The translations under genes were made by a program, and so were the position numbers. A DNA stretch of 64,000 bases. Source: Chrysomallon squamiferum (Eukaryota > Mollusca > Gastropoda > Neomphalida > Peltospiridae). Under the pieces are notes generated by a model, which was not told the origin of the DNA, made no database searches, and saw only the letters and a list, made by a program, of their open reading frames with translations. Shown here one piece after another: positions 1 to 11,787 of this stretch. Position 1 is the stretch's first letter. Each line of letters starts with the position of its first letter. The DNA is taken from the NCBI GenBank assembly GCA_012295275.1, contig CM022669.1:17280672-17344671 (forward strand), in the 5' to 3' direction.

Positions 1-1553
1 TGGTTTCAAAGCAATTCCCATCTCAGTAGTGAAGAGATTAATATTATAATTAGTCAAAGTGAAGAGAGTGACTAGTGGTGTTTTTTCTTCTTCCTCTTCT
101 TGTTTTTGTTTGTTATTTCTTGCTTCAAATTATTAATAATTGTAAATAACCTCTTATTAACATTTCTGTAATATCGTTTATTTTTCTGTAACATTTAAAA
201 AAATATATTATCTGAATGTTCAAAAAGAGATACAACAGTTCCACATGATTTGTTTTACTCTTCTTCTGTAAGCTGTTTCCACTGATTCAAATAAAGTGTT
301 TTGGGCTGCAATGTACAGTATAATTAAATTTCCTGGAACCACTTTTAGTGTTATTGGACAGTATAGTGGAGAGTACACTAACCTCTCTTAGCTGGTTCTG
401 TCTTTAAATGTGTTATGTCAGTTAAACAGATTCTGTTACTTGTATCCAGTATTATTGCAAATGTTTCATCAAATTTACAGTGTTCAAAGAAACCTGGAAA
501 TATCTTTTTGGTACACTTATTTAATAAGAGAGCATGCAAATTCAAAATTAAAGTTTTCAGTTCGTTTTGGTAAAGCATAAAAAGGAATTGCAAGATTCGT
601 GAAAACGCAGCATACACAAACATATAAAATAAGAACACTTGAATATTTGTCAATAAGAATATACTGTTGAACCTATACCATTCAAGCACCAGAATCCACA
701 TGCATAAAGACACTGACAAAGAAACTAAAACAAATCTAAAAAAAAACATGCAAAAAATACCAATACTTATATCAGAAACAAATGTACACATACATAAATG
801 GCACAGGCAAGAGATTTAACAATACAGAACACTTCTTGCAACAATACAGAGGCAAACAAATAAAGAAAGTAAAAAAAATATATATATATATTAATAATAA
901 TGAAAAAATAAAATCCATAGATGGAGAAAAGCATCCAAATATAAAGTAAAGAATTTTTATGATTCCCAACAAAACCTTTTAGAAAAATCATGGAGTAAAA
1001 AAAACAAAAATAAAATATAAATTCTTTTTTTTTTTTAAATATCATTGAAATATAAAAGAAAGACATCTAGTTTTCGAAACTAAGATGCAGTGAAAGCAGG
1101 TCAATTCCTTTCAGGATATTCTTCAGTAATGCCATTCTCAAAATTTTTTTTTTTTTTTTTTAAAACCGCACATTTGTAAAGAAAATTACATAAAGTGAAT
1201 GTCTGTGGCATTTTGCTGATGTCTGACATTATGTCAGTTCTCTTAATATCCTGCATGTCATTTTCGCTTCATTTATGATTGTGTAATGTTAAAGAAATGT
1301 CATATTAAATACTTCTTAAACATTTTTTTTTAAATGAATGAATGCTCTTGATTTTATGAAAAAAGAAATGCCAACAGATAAGCTGATTATAAACTAATGA
1401 TGTTTTCGTAATAGTTGGAAATAGCTGGCCTTGACAGCTAAACCAGGACAGGTGGAAAAAAAAAAGAAATGCAGTAAAAAACATTTGCAATAAGAACTAA
1501 TTTCTTTTTTTAATAAAACACATATCTGAAGTCATTCTTGGTTGTTTTTAGTT

Positions 1554-1555
<2 letters not shown>

Positions 1556-1635
<80 letters not shown>
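1556..1635. repeat. (TC)n followed by (TA)n microsatellite
   Basis: About 31 uninterrupted TC dinucleotides run directly into about eight TA dinucleotides. On the minus strand this is a GA tract. Confidence 0.97.
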
Positions 1636-1974
1636 ATCATTTAAAAAATGTAGTATCATGTATATTAATAGTAGCAGATATAGTACAATAATAGTAGAAG
1701 TAGATGCAGTACTACTACTAGCTGTAGATGTAGTACTACTTGTAGTAGTAGTAGTAGTAGTAGCTGTAGAAGTAGTAGTAGTTGTAATAGTGTTAGTAGC
1801 AATAGCAGTATATTAGCAGTAATAATAAAAATAATGATCTAAATTAAAAATAGCTAAAATGAAACAATCTGTGGCTGAAAATAAAACGGTACCTAGTTTT
1901 CTGTCTGTCTTGTTGACATTCTACACTAACTACAACTGATATTTAACTTATATTTAATATTAACAACAACTCAC

Positions 1975-2265
1975 AGTGACTGTTACCAGCCGCAGGCCTC
2001 TAACACTAACTGTTACCAGTCCCAGTCCTCTAACACTAACTGTTACCAGTCCCAATCCTCTAAAACTGTTACCAGCCCCAGTCCTCTAACACTGTTACCA
2101 GCCCCAGTCCTCTAAAACTAGTTGTTACCAGCCCCAGTCCTCTAACACTAACTGTTACCAGCCCCAGTCCTCTATCACTAACTGTTACCAGCCCCAGTCC
2201 TCTAACACTAACTGTTACCAGCCCCAGTCCCTAACAGTTACCAGCCCCAGTCCTCTAACACTAAC
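1975..2265. repeat. 30-bp minisatellite ending at the PDZ1 splice donor
   Basis: About ten units share the core GTTACCAGCCCCAGTCCT, with starts near 1982, 2012, 2042, 2068, 2095, 2124, 2154, 2184, 2214 and 2237. Most units are 30 bp and a few are 23-29 bp because of a small internal deletion. The spacer part of each full unit reads CTAACACTAAC. The last copy of that spacer forms the intron side of the splice donor of the adjacent exon (minus strand GTTAGTGTTAG), so the array reaches the exon border itself. Confidence 0.95.
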
Positions 2266-2478
2266 CTTTATCTGGTTCTGACACGCTGACAGTGGCAGGC
2301 CCACCAGGCTGATGCCGTTGATGGAGATGATCTGGTCACCAATGTTCAGCTGACCACACCTAGCTGCTGGACCACTGGGGGCCATGTTGGCCAAGACCAC
2401 AGTGGGGACCATAGATCCCCACCCCGACTCAACAATCACCACACCCAGAGGTTCACCTTTTGCCTTTGGAACAATGAC
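2266..2478 (-). CDS. APBA1: Mint/X11 adaptor, exon encoding most of PDZ domain 1
   Basis: This 213-nt exon encodes 71 residues in phase 0 at both ends. The minus strand reads ttacag before the exon and gttagt after it. The peptide opens with [12 protein letters not shown], continues through [16 protein letters not shown], then [20 protein letters not shown] and [15 protein letters not shown]. These are hallmark stretches of the first PDZ domain of the X11/Mint family, with LGVV as the carboxylate-binding loop and the [13 protein letters not shown] block in the middle of the fold. Mint PDZ domains bind C-terminal peptides of synaptic and channel proteins in neurons. The remainder of PDZ1 and PDZ2 lie on later exons outside the window. 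The paralogue number is uncertain, since invertebrates usually carry one or two family members. Confidence 0.95.
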
Positions 2479-4234
2479 CTGTAAAGAGAGAAATTAATAT
2501 TTTTATTTCAAGTAAATGCATTTAACAACATCTCTAATGACAAAAATAAATAGTTTTGATACATTTTGCTTACATAAAGTTGTTTTGTTTGTTCTAGAAA
2601 CCTATCCTTTTTAATAATAAAATATGAAAATAAAGTAACAAAGTCATAAGGATGGACAGAGACTGAACTTAACTTTACAAACATTCTATATCTTCTATAT
2701 AAAATGAAAAAGAATTAAAAAAAAACATAACAGCCTCCAAGCAAATTCATCAGCTTGTTATTTTATAGTCATACTTTGTTTTTAACAAAGCTGGATTGCT
2801 AGTAACTAGTAACATATCTTTTTTGTATCTATGTGCGTAAAAAAATAAACAAAATTTAGTTACAGGGTTTTAATTAATAAAAATAACAACATTTAACAAA
2901 AGAAAATAATAAAAGATATAACCATTTATATTACTTTTGTTTCTTTCATAAATCATAAACCTAAAACACTAATGTTTAAACCTGAAGTCTGAAACAGACC
3001 AGCACTATACATTGAGTCAGATAATGTCAAATAAATTGACATTATATCACCATAGTCGTCGAATGATACACATTTGTTCTTCACCATTCCAAGCTGGCAC
3101 TTGAAGATATTGATACAGCCATCAAGCTGTCAAAGGTTTTCATGATTCTAGAGCTCAGATCACAGAGTATAACCAAAACGATAGGGAAGGAAATGGCAAA
3201 TGGGCATCAGAAATGGGGAAAAGATCAAACTGTTTTGACAGTGCTTTTAATCACAATGCTGGCTATGGGTCAAAAAGTATTGAGACAAAGGTACACACGT
3301 CAGTATTACTGTGTTGATTAATCAGAAACCTGACATCACAAATGAGATGTGATGTATTGAAACAATAAAACAAATCAACAGCTGAGTGCATGGGTCAGAC
3401 TATAGTTCAGAGATTAACAGTGCTAGCTTAAAGCATCCTAGGTAGCTGGGTCATCACTATTTCAAATGTTTTCCAACACAACCAGACCCGAACAACAGGT
3501 CTATAAAAGGTTTTCTAGTCTAAGAAAAAGTGCATTCACAAGATTCCTTAATGTTAAGGGTTATTTAGAGGGTGTAAAGTATATTTTTATAATTATAATA
3601 AAAATCACTATGAAAAAATAATAATAATAAAAAAAAAAAATAACCTGCTGCAGTCATTCCATAATTATAAACAATGAACTGGAGAAAACTGGATCATTTA
3701 ATAATCCAGACAGAAAAAAAAAAAGTAAAAAATTGGCATTTTGCTGTCACTGATTAAGGTAATTGGTTTGTTAATTCTTGACAGAATACCTCTTTATCGT
3801 TATAAATTCTGTAGCTTTATTATAATTACTTTCTTGAAATGTGCCTCAACAGTTGAATTCTTTTGATACTTAATTCAATTGTTAAATTAATCATTTTGGG
3901 TAATAGATAATCCGGACTCATTTCTGACTTCATTCCATATGAGTTGACTCTGAACTACTGACTTTCTGTTCTTGATTCAGTAAATGAAGACTCAGTTGTG
4001 ACCAAATGCATTATCCCATACTAAACAGGACTCAATATCTTTATTCAATAGCTGATTATCTCCTTATGATACATTGACTACACTCATTGTGATATGACAG
4101 TTACCTCCTTATGACATCATGGCTGCACTCAACAGTTTGACTTTTATCCTTATGATACAAAGACTACACTCTTTGTGACATTATAGTTTAATTTATCTTC
4201 TTATGACATGACTCCACTCAATAGTTTTACTCAC
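2479..4234 (-). other. Intron between linker exon and PDZ1 exon
   Basis: This 1,756-nt intron has a gt...ag border at both ends on the minus strand. Its part at about 3040-3530 is richer in GC than its surroundings and looks like decayed unique or transposon-derived sequence, although no ORF survives. Close to the upstream exon it contains about four decayed tandem units (described separately). Confidence 0.85.
4050..4234. repeat. Decayed 41-51-bp tandem repeat beside a splice donor
   Basis: The phrase TCCTTATGA followed by a short spacer and ACTACACTC or GCTGCACTC recurs at about 4061, 4106, 4147 and (as TCTTCTTATGA) 4197. The copy near 4101-4113 reads TTACCTCCTTATGAC and resembles the real exon-intron border at 4231-4243 (TCACCTCCTTGTGGT). 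It therefore carries a decoy donor, GAG|GTAA, on the minus strand. Confidence 0.7.
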
Positions 4235-4417
4235 CTCCTTGTGGTGGTCTTTGTTGGCAAACAGCTGCAGCTCCTCTCCATAGATCTCCTGCTGGTTGAG
4301 AACATCCTGGTAATCCATCTCCTTCAGAATGCCTGGATCCTCAATGCCATTGGCCTTGAGGAACTCCATGTAGGCCACCTGGAAGGCCTGCCCAATTGAC
4401 TGGGCAATCAGCTGGGC
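4235..4417 (-). CDS. APBA1: Mint/X11 adaptor, exon with PTB C-terminal helix and PTB-PDZ linker
   Basis: This 183-nt exon encodes 61 residues, phase 0 at both ends, with tttacag before it and gtgagt after it on the minus strand. It begins with AQLIAQSIGQAFQVAYMEFL, the long C-terminal helix of the PTB domain that caps the peptide groove, then KANGIEDPG. The acidic region that follows, with the conserved core DYQDVLNQQEIYGEEL, matches the family's autoinhibitory linker just after the PTB fold. It ends at FANKDHHKE, just before PDZ1. In vertebrate Mint proteins this linker segment regulates APP binding by folding back on the PTB. The exon boundary at A-Q-L-I coincides with a natural domain-structure joint. 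Confidence 0.96.
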
Positions 4418-4425
4418 CTGTAAAG

Positions 4426-4468
<43 letters not shown>
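4426..4468. repeat. (ATA)n microsatellite next to a splice acceptor
   Basis: About 14 trinucleotide units end nine bases from the acceptor of the linker exon. On the minus strand the tract reads (TTA)n-TCTTTACAG, so it supplies much of the sequence where a pyrimidine tract is expected. Confidence 0.95.
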
Positions 4469-4469
<1 letters not shown>

Positions 4470-4650
4470 CATCATCATCATCATCAACAGCAGACCATGT
4501 GTAAAAACCATAATAAAAATACATCCTGCAGACTAACAGAGAAATTTCCCAATAATTAAATAAGTTTATGACTTGCAAATCCATCTATGGTTGCAAGTTA
4601 TGGACTTCTTATATGAATGACAAAGATTATGTCTGTTTTTTACACTCATA

Positions 4651-4651
<1 letters not shown>

Positions 4652-4687
<36 letters not shown>
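4652..4687. repeat. (CA)n microsatellite
   Basis: About 18 uninterrupted CA units. Confidence 0.97.
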
Positions 4688-4692
<5 letters not shown>

Positions 4693-5397
4693 AAACAGGT
4701 TGTGTGTATTTATGTATGTAAATGTCTGTAAACAGAACAACAGATTAAAACAGATGTTAATTGTAAGTAATATGACACTGATGTATTGAGATATTTAAAC
4801 CCAATTGTGACACATGCAGACTAAATAATGAGATATCATATTTAGATGATTCAGTTGGTGACTGTCATTCATCTATTAGGGTATATCAATAATTTAAAGA
4901 AAAATGTATTTTTTTAAACAACCAATATGTATATGATTTCTTTCAACAGCCAATTATTTGTTAGTCAGGCAAGTTTGAATTCATGACATTAATAATAGTA
5001 GTGTCATCAAGAAAATAATAAGTATGTAATTATAAATAAATGAAAGAAAGAAAATGAAGAAATGAAGAATGAATGAATGAATGAATGAATGGATGAATAA
5101 ATGAACAACAAAATAAAGGTAATGTTTCTTATTTTGAACATAAAATATCTACAAGTCATAATCTACTGCAATCAATATTTCAAAGTCCTAGTAATATTGC
5201 AATAAATAAAACAAATATATAAAAGTGCATCTTCAGATGTGTATATAGCAAATAGATTTCAAAACAAAAAAAAAGAAAGAAGAGATAGATGAACTTATGA
5301 AAAGTAAATATTACATATTAATAATGTTTCAATGGTAGTAGTATTATTATTTTATTGTTTTTATTTTTTATTTTTGTGGCACATTTTCACTCTAATC

Positions 5398-5401
<4 letters not shown>

Positions 5402-5430
<29 letters not shown>
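5402..5430. repeat. A29 homopolymer
   Basis: An uninterrupted run of 29 adenines in intronic sequence. Confidence 0.95.
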
Positions 5431-5433
<3 letters not shown>

Positions 5434-8066
5434 ACAACAATAAATTAAAAAAAAAGAATAACAATAATTAAGAAATTTCCTAACACACCCAAAAACCTAA
5501 TAAAAGAACATGACAAAAACAATCGGCTTTTGCCTAAACACTTCAGACCGGCATAATGTTGCATTGTGTTTAAAAATAGCTACACAATCAATCAACATTT
5601 GGTTATTTCAGATTGGCAGGCATTCTACATGGCTGTCAGACCCATAAGTTCGGAAATGAAAACAGTTTCCGTTTATGCGAGTCTGAAACATTTATAACAG
5701 AACTCACATAGCAGGTGTTTCAATACCTTCTTACACACCATTGTGATTATTATGTCATCCAGAGACTAGGAATTGTTTAATATCCGGCTAAAATAAATAC
5801 AGTGCATTTATTTTTAAAACAGGTTATGTAAGAATAGAGAAAAATGCACTTTTGGTTTATTAATGGAATATAAATTTACTTGTTTTTGAGTCAAATAAAC
5901 AAAATAAAAATGTGTGTAGCAGTATTAAAAAAGAAATGCTTAACTCCAGCTTCAAGAACGATTTGGACATTAGTTAATGGCAAAGTGACCTGATACTTAT
6001 TTATGTCAATGATATGAATGGAAGTAATTTCTATTTCTATTATTAGCCACTTCACTATCAACATCTAATGAGAAACATATAAACCATGGTAGGAAAAGAC
6101 AACAAACAGGAACTGTGCAAGACTGAAGAAAACATGATATGATACATTAGAGATTCGGTTATAATTCAGTCTGTTGAGACTGATTAAAGAGTCACTACAG
6201 CAACAGAGTAAGTCCAAATTGAGACCACTACATCATAGCTATAAAACTTTTCTAAAGGTTAATTCTGTCAAGGGATATTACAATAAAAGTCTTCAAACAA
6301 ATTTTAAAAATATTTATTTATTAAAAGTATATTTCCAAGTAATCACTTGCCAACACAACAAAAAAAAATAAATAAATAAATAAAATAAAAGAATACAACC
6401 CACACAAAAATAAACAAAAATAAACATCAAACCAGAAAAAAAAAGAGAAAAAAAAAGAAAAAAGAAACAAATTAAAAATCCAAGAACATAAAAATGAAAA
6501 ACAACAACTTTGTGTTTTCCACAAAAAAATGTATTGCTCAATTAACTACATCTGTTGTCAGGTAATGGTCTGAAATATTGCAAAAACAGATTTTACGACA
6601 AAAAGCTAAAGTCAACAAATGACACTTCTATAATTAGACAAATGAAATGGAGCATTGATCTTCTTGTTAAACTAAATAAACTTTTCTTTTTTTAGAGTTT
6701 CAATTCAAAGCCACCTGACACAGAAGATGCTAATTGTGCTGGGGAAATTGAACAGTAAACCAGAAAGAGTTAATTGAAAGTCTCGGGAATCAATTTTGTC
6801 TAACAACACAGAGAACTCAATTAACAAATTAATGCCTTCAGATTGGTTGTGTTGATCCACTGCGATGGACAAATAATGATAACTGAGAACCAAGAGAGTT
6901 TATTTGAAATGAAGCAGATGAGAATAAGAAGATGTATTATATACCACAGACATAAAAGACAATATTTTACGTTTGGAAAAGGTAGATAAACATGAGCAGA
7001 ATTTTCCACATTTAGGTGTAATGGTTTATAAACTGACACAGAATCTATCACAATTTGATATACTCCTGCAAGGCAGGGTGTGTGGCTTTAGTCAACAATT
7101 GTCAAAAGAAGATATTAATCTTAATGCTTTCTTAATGTAATGGAAGAAACATGTTAAGTGATATTTCAGTACTTTTTAATATTAACAGTTATTAGATCTT
7201 AATCATGTGAGTTACACATATGTTAAGATTTGAATTATACTATACACAGAGATAATATGAGAGAGGAAATACACTATCTCTGCAGTAAGGGCAATTCTAT
7301 CACTAACCAATAATCTTTAATATGTAGTTCATTACAGATAGGAAAGCACTAGCTATAATTTACTTATATTAATTATGATCCTCTGACCAGAATGGGAAAC
7401 TGCTAATCAGGCTTCTTAAAAGAAGATTAATTCTGACATTAGTTATGGTTCTCTGGTTGGAACTGGAAACAGCCCATTAGTGACTCTAAACAGAACTGAT
7501 CCTGTAACCTTTCAAGCCTTAGCCCTGTGCTCAACCACAGAAATACAGTCAACTCCTAGTGTCCTTCACAGAATAATTCTTCAAAACAAATTAATGCATT
7601 CAGAATAAAAACATGGAATGGGGCAAACCAATATGCTCAAACATGTATCTCACTGGAGGCATAATTACGTTTCCTTCATATCTGGTTAAATCAAACTCAG
7701 TCATGCTGACAGTTTGATATAACAACTTCCTGAGCTAAGCAAGAAAACCTTTAAACAACATGTTTACTGAAAATGCATCGAATTTTCTCATTCAAAAAGG
7801 CAAAAGTTTTCATATTCATGGGACGTCATTATTACTACTAATTCAATGCAACATTTTTATTATTTTTTTTAATTTTTTTTTCTGACAGATGATTTAACTC
7901 ATAGAATTTTAGTTTCACGTACTCAGCTTTCACAACAACAGCCAGTCAAGATTGTTATTGGAATTTCGTAAAATTATTTTTTTTACAAATTGTTGTATTA
8001 TTTTTGGCCAATGATTTTCTGTCAATGCCTGAATCAAGTTTCATTTTTCACATACACATTTGAACA

Positions 8067-8097
<31 letters not shown>

Positions 8098-10635
8098 CGG
8101 TTAATGATGTGCAGGAAAAAAGAAAAATGGAAAAATATTTTGAGTACAAGGTATGTAAATAATACAAAATTGTAAATATATGAGAAAAATCTATATCCCA
8201 AAGCTAAGATAATAGAGGGCAATTTTTTTTTATTTTTTTTTAGAAGCAGAAAAAGAAAAAAGGAAAAAAAAAGGCTCATTAAAATAGTATTTTAAAATCT
8301 GCTTATGAATCTAATAATTATAAACTTTAATTTTTTCATTACTTTTTTCTGCTTGTTTGATCATTGTATTTCATGAGTTTATTAACTTTCTTTTCTCATA
8401 AATATTATACTATATTTTATTTGAACAGTTTTAAATTTAATTTTTTATTCAAGGCAAATAAAATAAAATGAAATTATGGATCATTAGGGCTTTCATTCTT
8501 ATAAAAGTTTCTTGAAATCAAATGTATTTTTATCATTATTAAAACTGATTTTTTTTTTTTGGATTTTTTATTATTTCACAAAACAAAATAAACAAAGCAG
8601 AATTCAGCTTATTTAAAAATCTTTAAAAATTATTTTTTTTTTATTTATTTATTCTTCTTATTATAATTATTATTAGTAGTAGCAGTAGTAGTTGTAACAG
8701 CAGCAGAAGCAGTAGTAATAACAGTAGTATTTTTGTTCTTTCCTCCTAAATGCATTACCTAAAACATATTCCGGTTTATCCCATGGAATCTGACAAATCA
8801 CAACACAAAAATTAACATAACCAAAATCTAATAATACCCACATGGTTCATACTCTTTTCAAAATGAATTATCTTTCAACTCTATTTTCAACTTCTTCATC
8901 CTTTTTTTTTTTTTTTTTTCACCCCACTTACATTCAGACATAAATCTCAAAACTTATATTTAATTTAAATGATTAACAACACTTAACTGAAAAGTGAAAA
9001 TATTACAGCGGAGAGATGCAATGACAACTGACATCGTGAAAATACATGGCTACATCCTAGGTATCCAATGAATCGTTTGGCTTAGATAAATCGCCTTATT
9101 GCCTAACCTGATGAATTAGAAAGGAAATGAACTGAAGAGAAGTTTTTACATGTTCATCCATCTCTGAGGGTATCTTAGCACGTACTGGATGCAATCAGCC
9201 CTGAAGGTTTCACCTGAATTATTAGTTTAGTGTCTACAAAGCCGTGTTGTCATTTGTAATTTTACATACTGTCACCGACTTTAAATTCTGTTAGTGCATG
9301 TACTTGATGCATGTGAATTATGTATTATTATTATTATTAGTTTTTATGAATTCAATTTTATTTATGTATTTATTTAACTAAGCTTTTCTTATTCCTTTTT
9401 TTTTTTTTAATGTTAATGTCGCTTATCTAAAACAATGTTTTGCTCTTCTTCCTTTTTTAAAATTCTTTTTAAAAATAAATAAATAAATAAATAAATAAGT
9501 CTATATATATACAAATTTAAAAATGAGAAAAAAAAAAAATCAAAAGAAAATAATCTGGTTTTTGGCCATAAAACAAACAAAAAATAAATTAAAAGTAATT
9601 TATAAAATCAAAACAAACTCTCCCCCCAATTTTGTTGGATCACAATTGAATTAAAAGTTTCAAATAATCTTTATGATTAATTACAAACACACACACACAC
9701 ACACACACTCTCACACACACAGAGGGTGATATACAACAAAACCTGTTTATTTAGATATTTTATTAAAAATATATTCCTTATTAATAGCATAATAGAGGTG
9801 CCCAAATGGTTCATTTAAAATAATGATAATAATATTAAAAAAATAAAACAAGGGAAGAACAGAAATCTGCATCACAAAACCAAAAAAAGGTGACAACTTC
9901 AACAAGTAGTGTTTCTCAAACAACCATTCCATCATCTTCTTGGCTCTAAAAACTGAAATTCCTTAGAACTCTCATCAATAATCTTTTCTTCTTTTCTTTT
10001 TTAAATTTAAAAATTAAAAAAAAAAATTAAGATTACATTAAGGAACAAAATATCAATAAGTTGCCAGATCACAGTAAGTGAAATTGCAATTACAACATTA
10101 ATTACTTCAGTGAAGCCATTCATGAGAGCGGAATTAGTCAATAGCTGATTTGAAGACTGAACCAGGACTATTAAGACTGGTCGAGCAAGACCCACTGATC
10201 CAGTGGTAAGACAAGCACTCAGGCTTGTAACTACTTTTAAGTCCATTAGGAAGTGTGCTTCATCTGACAGTGACATATACAGCGTTTTAACATCGATTAC
10301 AGAAAGTAAATTTCATGCTGGTATTATATTTGTAAACACCAACTAAAAAAAAAAAAAATGGAATCCTTGCTGTAGGATTATGTTACTTGACCATTAGGTA
10401 TAATCTTTTGAAAATTATTTATTATTAGTTGCATTTTAACAATGATTTTCTAAGTGATCTTCCAAAAGACTTTATATTACTTATATAAAAATGAAGTCTG
10501 AAGTTAAATGAATGCATAGATCAACATAATCCTTTCCAGATCTTTTTTGTATTTAATTTGTTATTTATTAATTCTTACCTGGATCAAAATCTATTCCTAA
10601 TATGTTTTTCTTATTTCTTCTTCTTACTATTTAAA

Positions 10636-11188
10636 ACATATACTCGCTCACTTTCTCTCTCTTACTTACACACACACAGACACACACACACACACACACA
10701 CACACACATTCTGTGTATGTATATGCCTGTTACTTGTTTTTCTGTGGTTCTCCATGTATTTATCTAAGTGTATTCTTTGCACCTGTTTTCTTTTTGTTCC
10801 TCTTTACGAACACCTCATTAATAAATCTATATTCTACATAATACTGATCAGTTTTTCCCTTTTATTATTATAACCTTTCATCTAATAACAAAAACAGCTA
10901 ATCTTTATAAGCTGATATTGGATGTGGAAATTTATTAATTATGTGTACTCACTCACTCACCTCTTTCTTTCTCTCTCTCTCTCTTTCACTCTTTCATTCT
11001 GTTTGTCTTATTCTCTGTCCAACCTTTCTACATATTGATCTCTGTCCTCAAAACATAATTAATAAATTTATCCTACATAATACTGGATCAGCTCTTTACT
11101 TTTATTATTGTAATGTAACTTTTCTCTAACAACAAATGCTGCCAATCCTTATAAGCTGATTCTAGAGGTGGACCTGCCTGTCTGTCTA

Positions 11189-11219
<31 letters not shown>

Positions 11220-11410
11220 CTCTCTCTTTCGTTAAGTCTCTTTCCTTCATCTTGCTCAAAATATCCTTAATTGTTTTTACACATGAAATTTCCTCTCCAG
11301 CTTAATACTGGATCAGCTTTTCTTTTTTTATTATTGTAACCTTTCTCTAATAACAAATGCTCCCAGTCTTTATAAGCTGATATTGGAAGTGGACATGCTC
11401 TGTTATAATG
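10636..11410. repeat. Three diverged ~240-bp tandem units, each with its own microsatellite
   Basis: Three consecutive units share the order: microsatellite, then TAATACTGGATCAGCT, then TTTTATTATTGTAACCTTTC, then TCTAATAACAAATGCT, then TATAAGCTGATATTGGA-GTGGA. They sit at roughly 10636-10935, 10936-11175 and 11176-11410. The microsatellite at the head of the units differs: CA in the first, CT in the second, GT in the third. Divergence between units is moderate, so the duplication is old. Confidence 0.85.
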
Positions 11411-11756
11411 TTTTTCTTCCAAATATTTTTTTTCCCAGCACATCTTAGACATTAGTCAAATAAGTGTTGACTGATTTCACACCAATTACAACATACTGCA
11501 GCCACAGCAGCAGCATTGATTTTGACAACTGTTTGCAGCAGAGCAGTAGTCAAAGAGGGTACCACTGGGAAAAATAAATGTTTTGTTGTCTTTGACAAAA
11601 CCTACAATTACCAGTTACACATGGCTTCAGTATCAGAGAATTATTTGTATTTCATTTCAACCTTACTAAAAGAAAATATATTTAAAAACAATAAAACCAA
11701 CTATAATTATTGTCAGAGTGACATCTGATGGGGAGAAGGTTCTGTTTTTCTCTCTC

Positions 11757-11787
<31 letters not shown>

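Larger units (their letters stand above)
1..2265 (-). other. Intron downstream of the PDZ1 exon (partial)
   Basis: This is intron sequence 3' of the first PDZ exon on the minus strand. No exon for the second PDZ domain or the conserved C-terminus is recognisable, so those exons must lie below position 1. The stretch holds a TC/TA microsatellite, a diverged TAG-rich trinucleotide tract at about 1669-1830 and a 30-bp minisatellite. A 137-codon open frame on the minus strand at 378-791 is strongly hydrophobic and T-rich and shows no motif I recognise, so I treat it as composition-driven. Confidence 0.7.
4418..10635 (-). other. Long Mint intron, proximal part: repeats only
   Basis: This is the first 6 kb (nearest the linker exon) of the 38.7-kb intron between 4418 and 43085. 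It holds (ATA)n at 4426-4468 with a short ATC tract, (CA)n at 4652-4687, an A29 run at 5402-5430, GAAT repeats near 5060-5100, many A/T-rich tracts and (CA)n near 9686-9720. The patch at about 9000-9300 is less repetitive. No exon is recognised. Confidence 0.75.

Noticed and set aside
378-791. 137-codon minus-strand open frame
   Set aside because: T-rich, highly hydrophobic translation of an A-rich plus strand; no motif, no splice logic with Mint, and stops are depleted by composition.
10574-10600. Good GTAAGAAT donor preceded by an 18-nt segment on the minus strand
   Set aside because: The acceptor is purine-rich and the frame contains a stop in phase 0.
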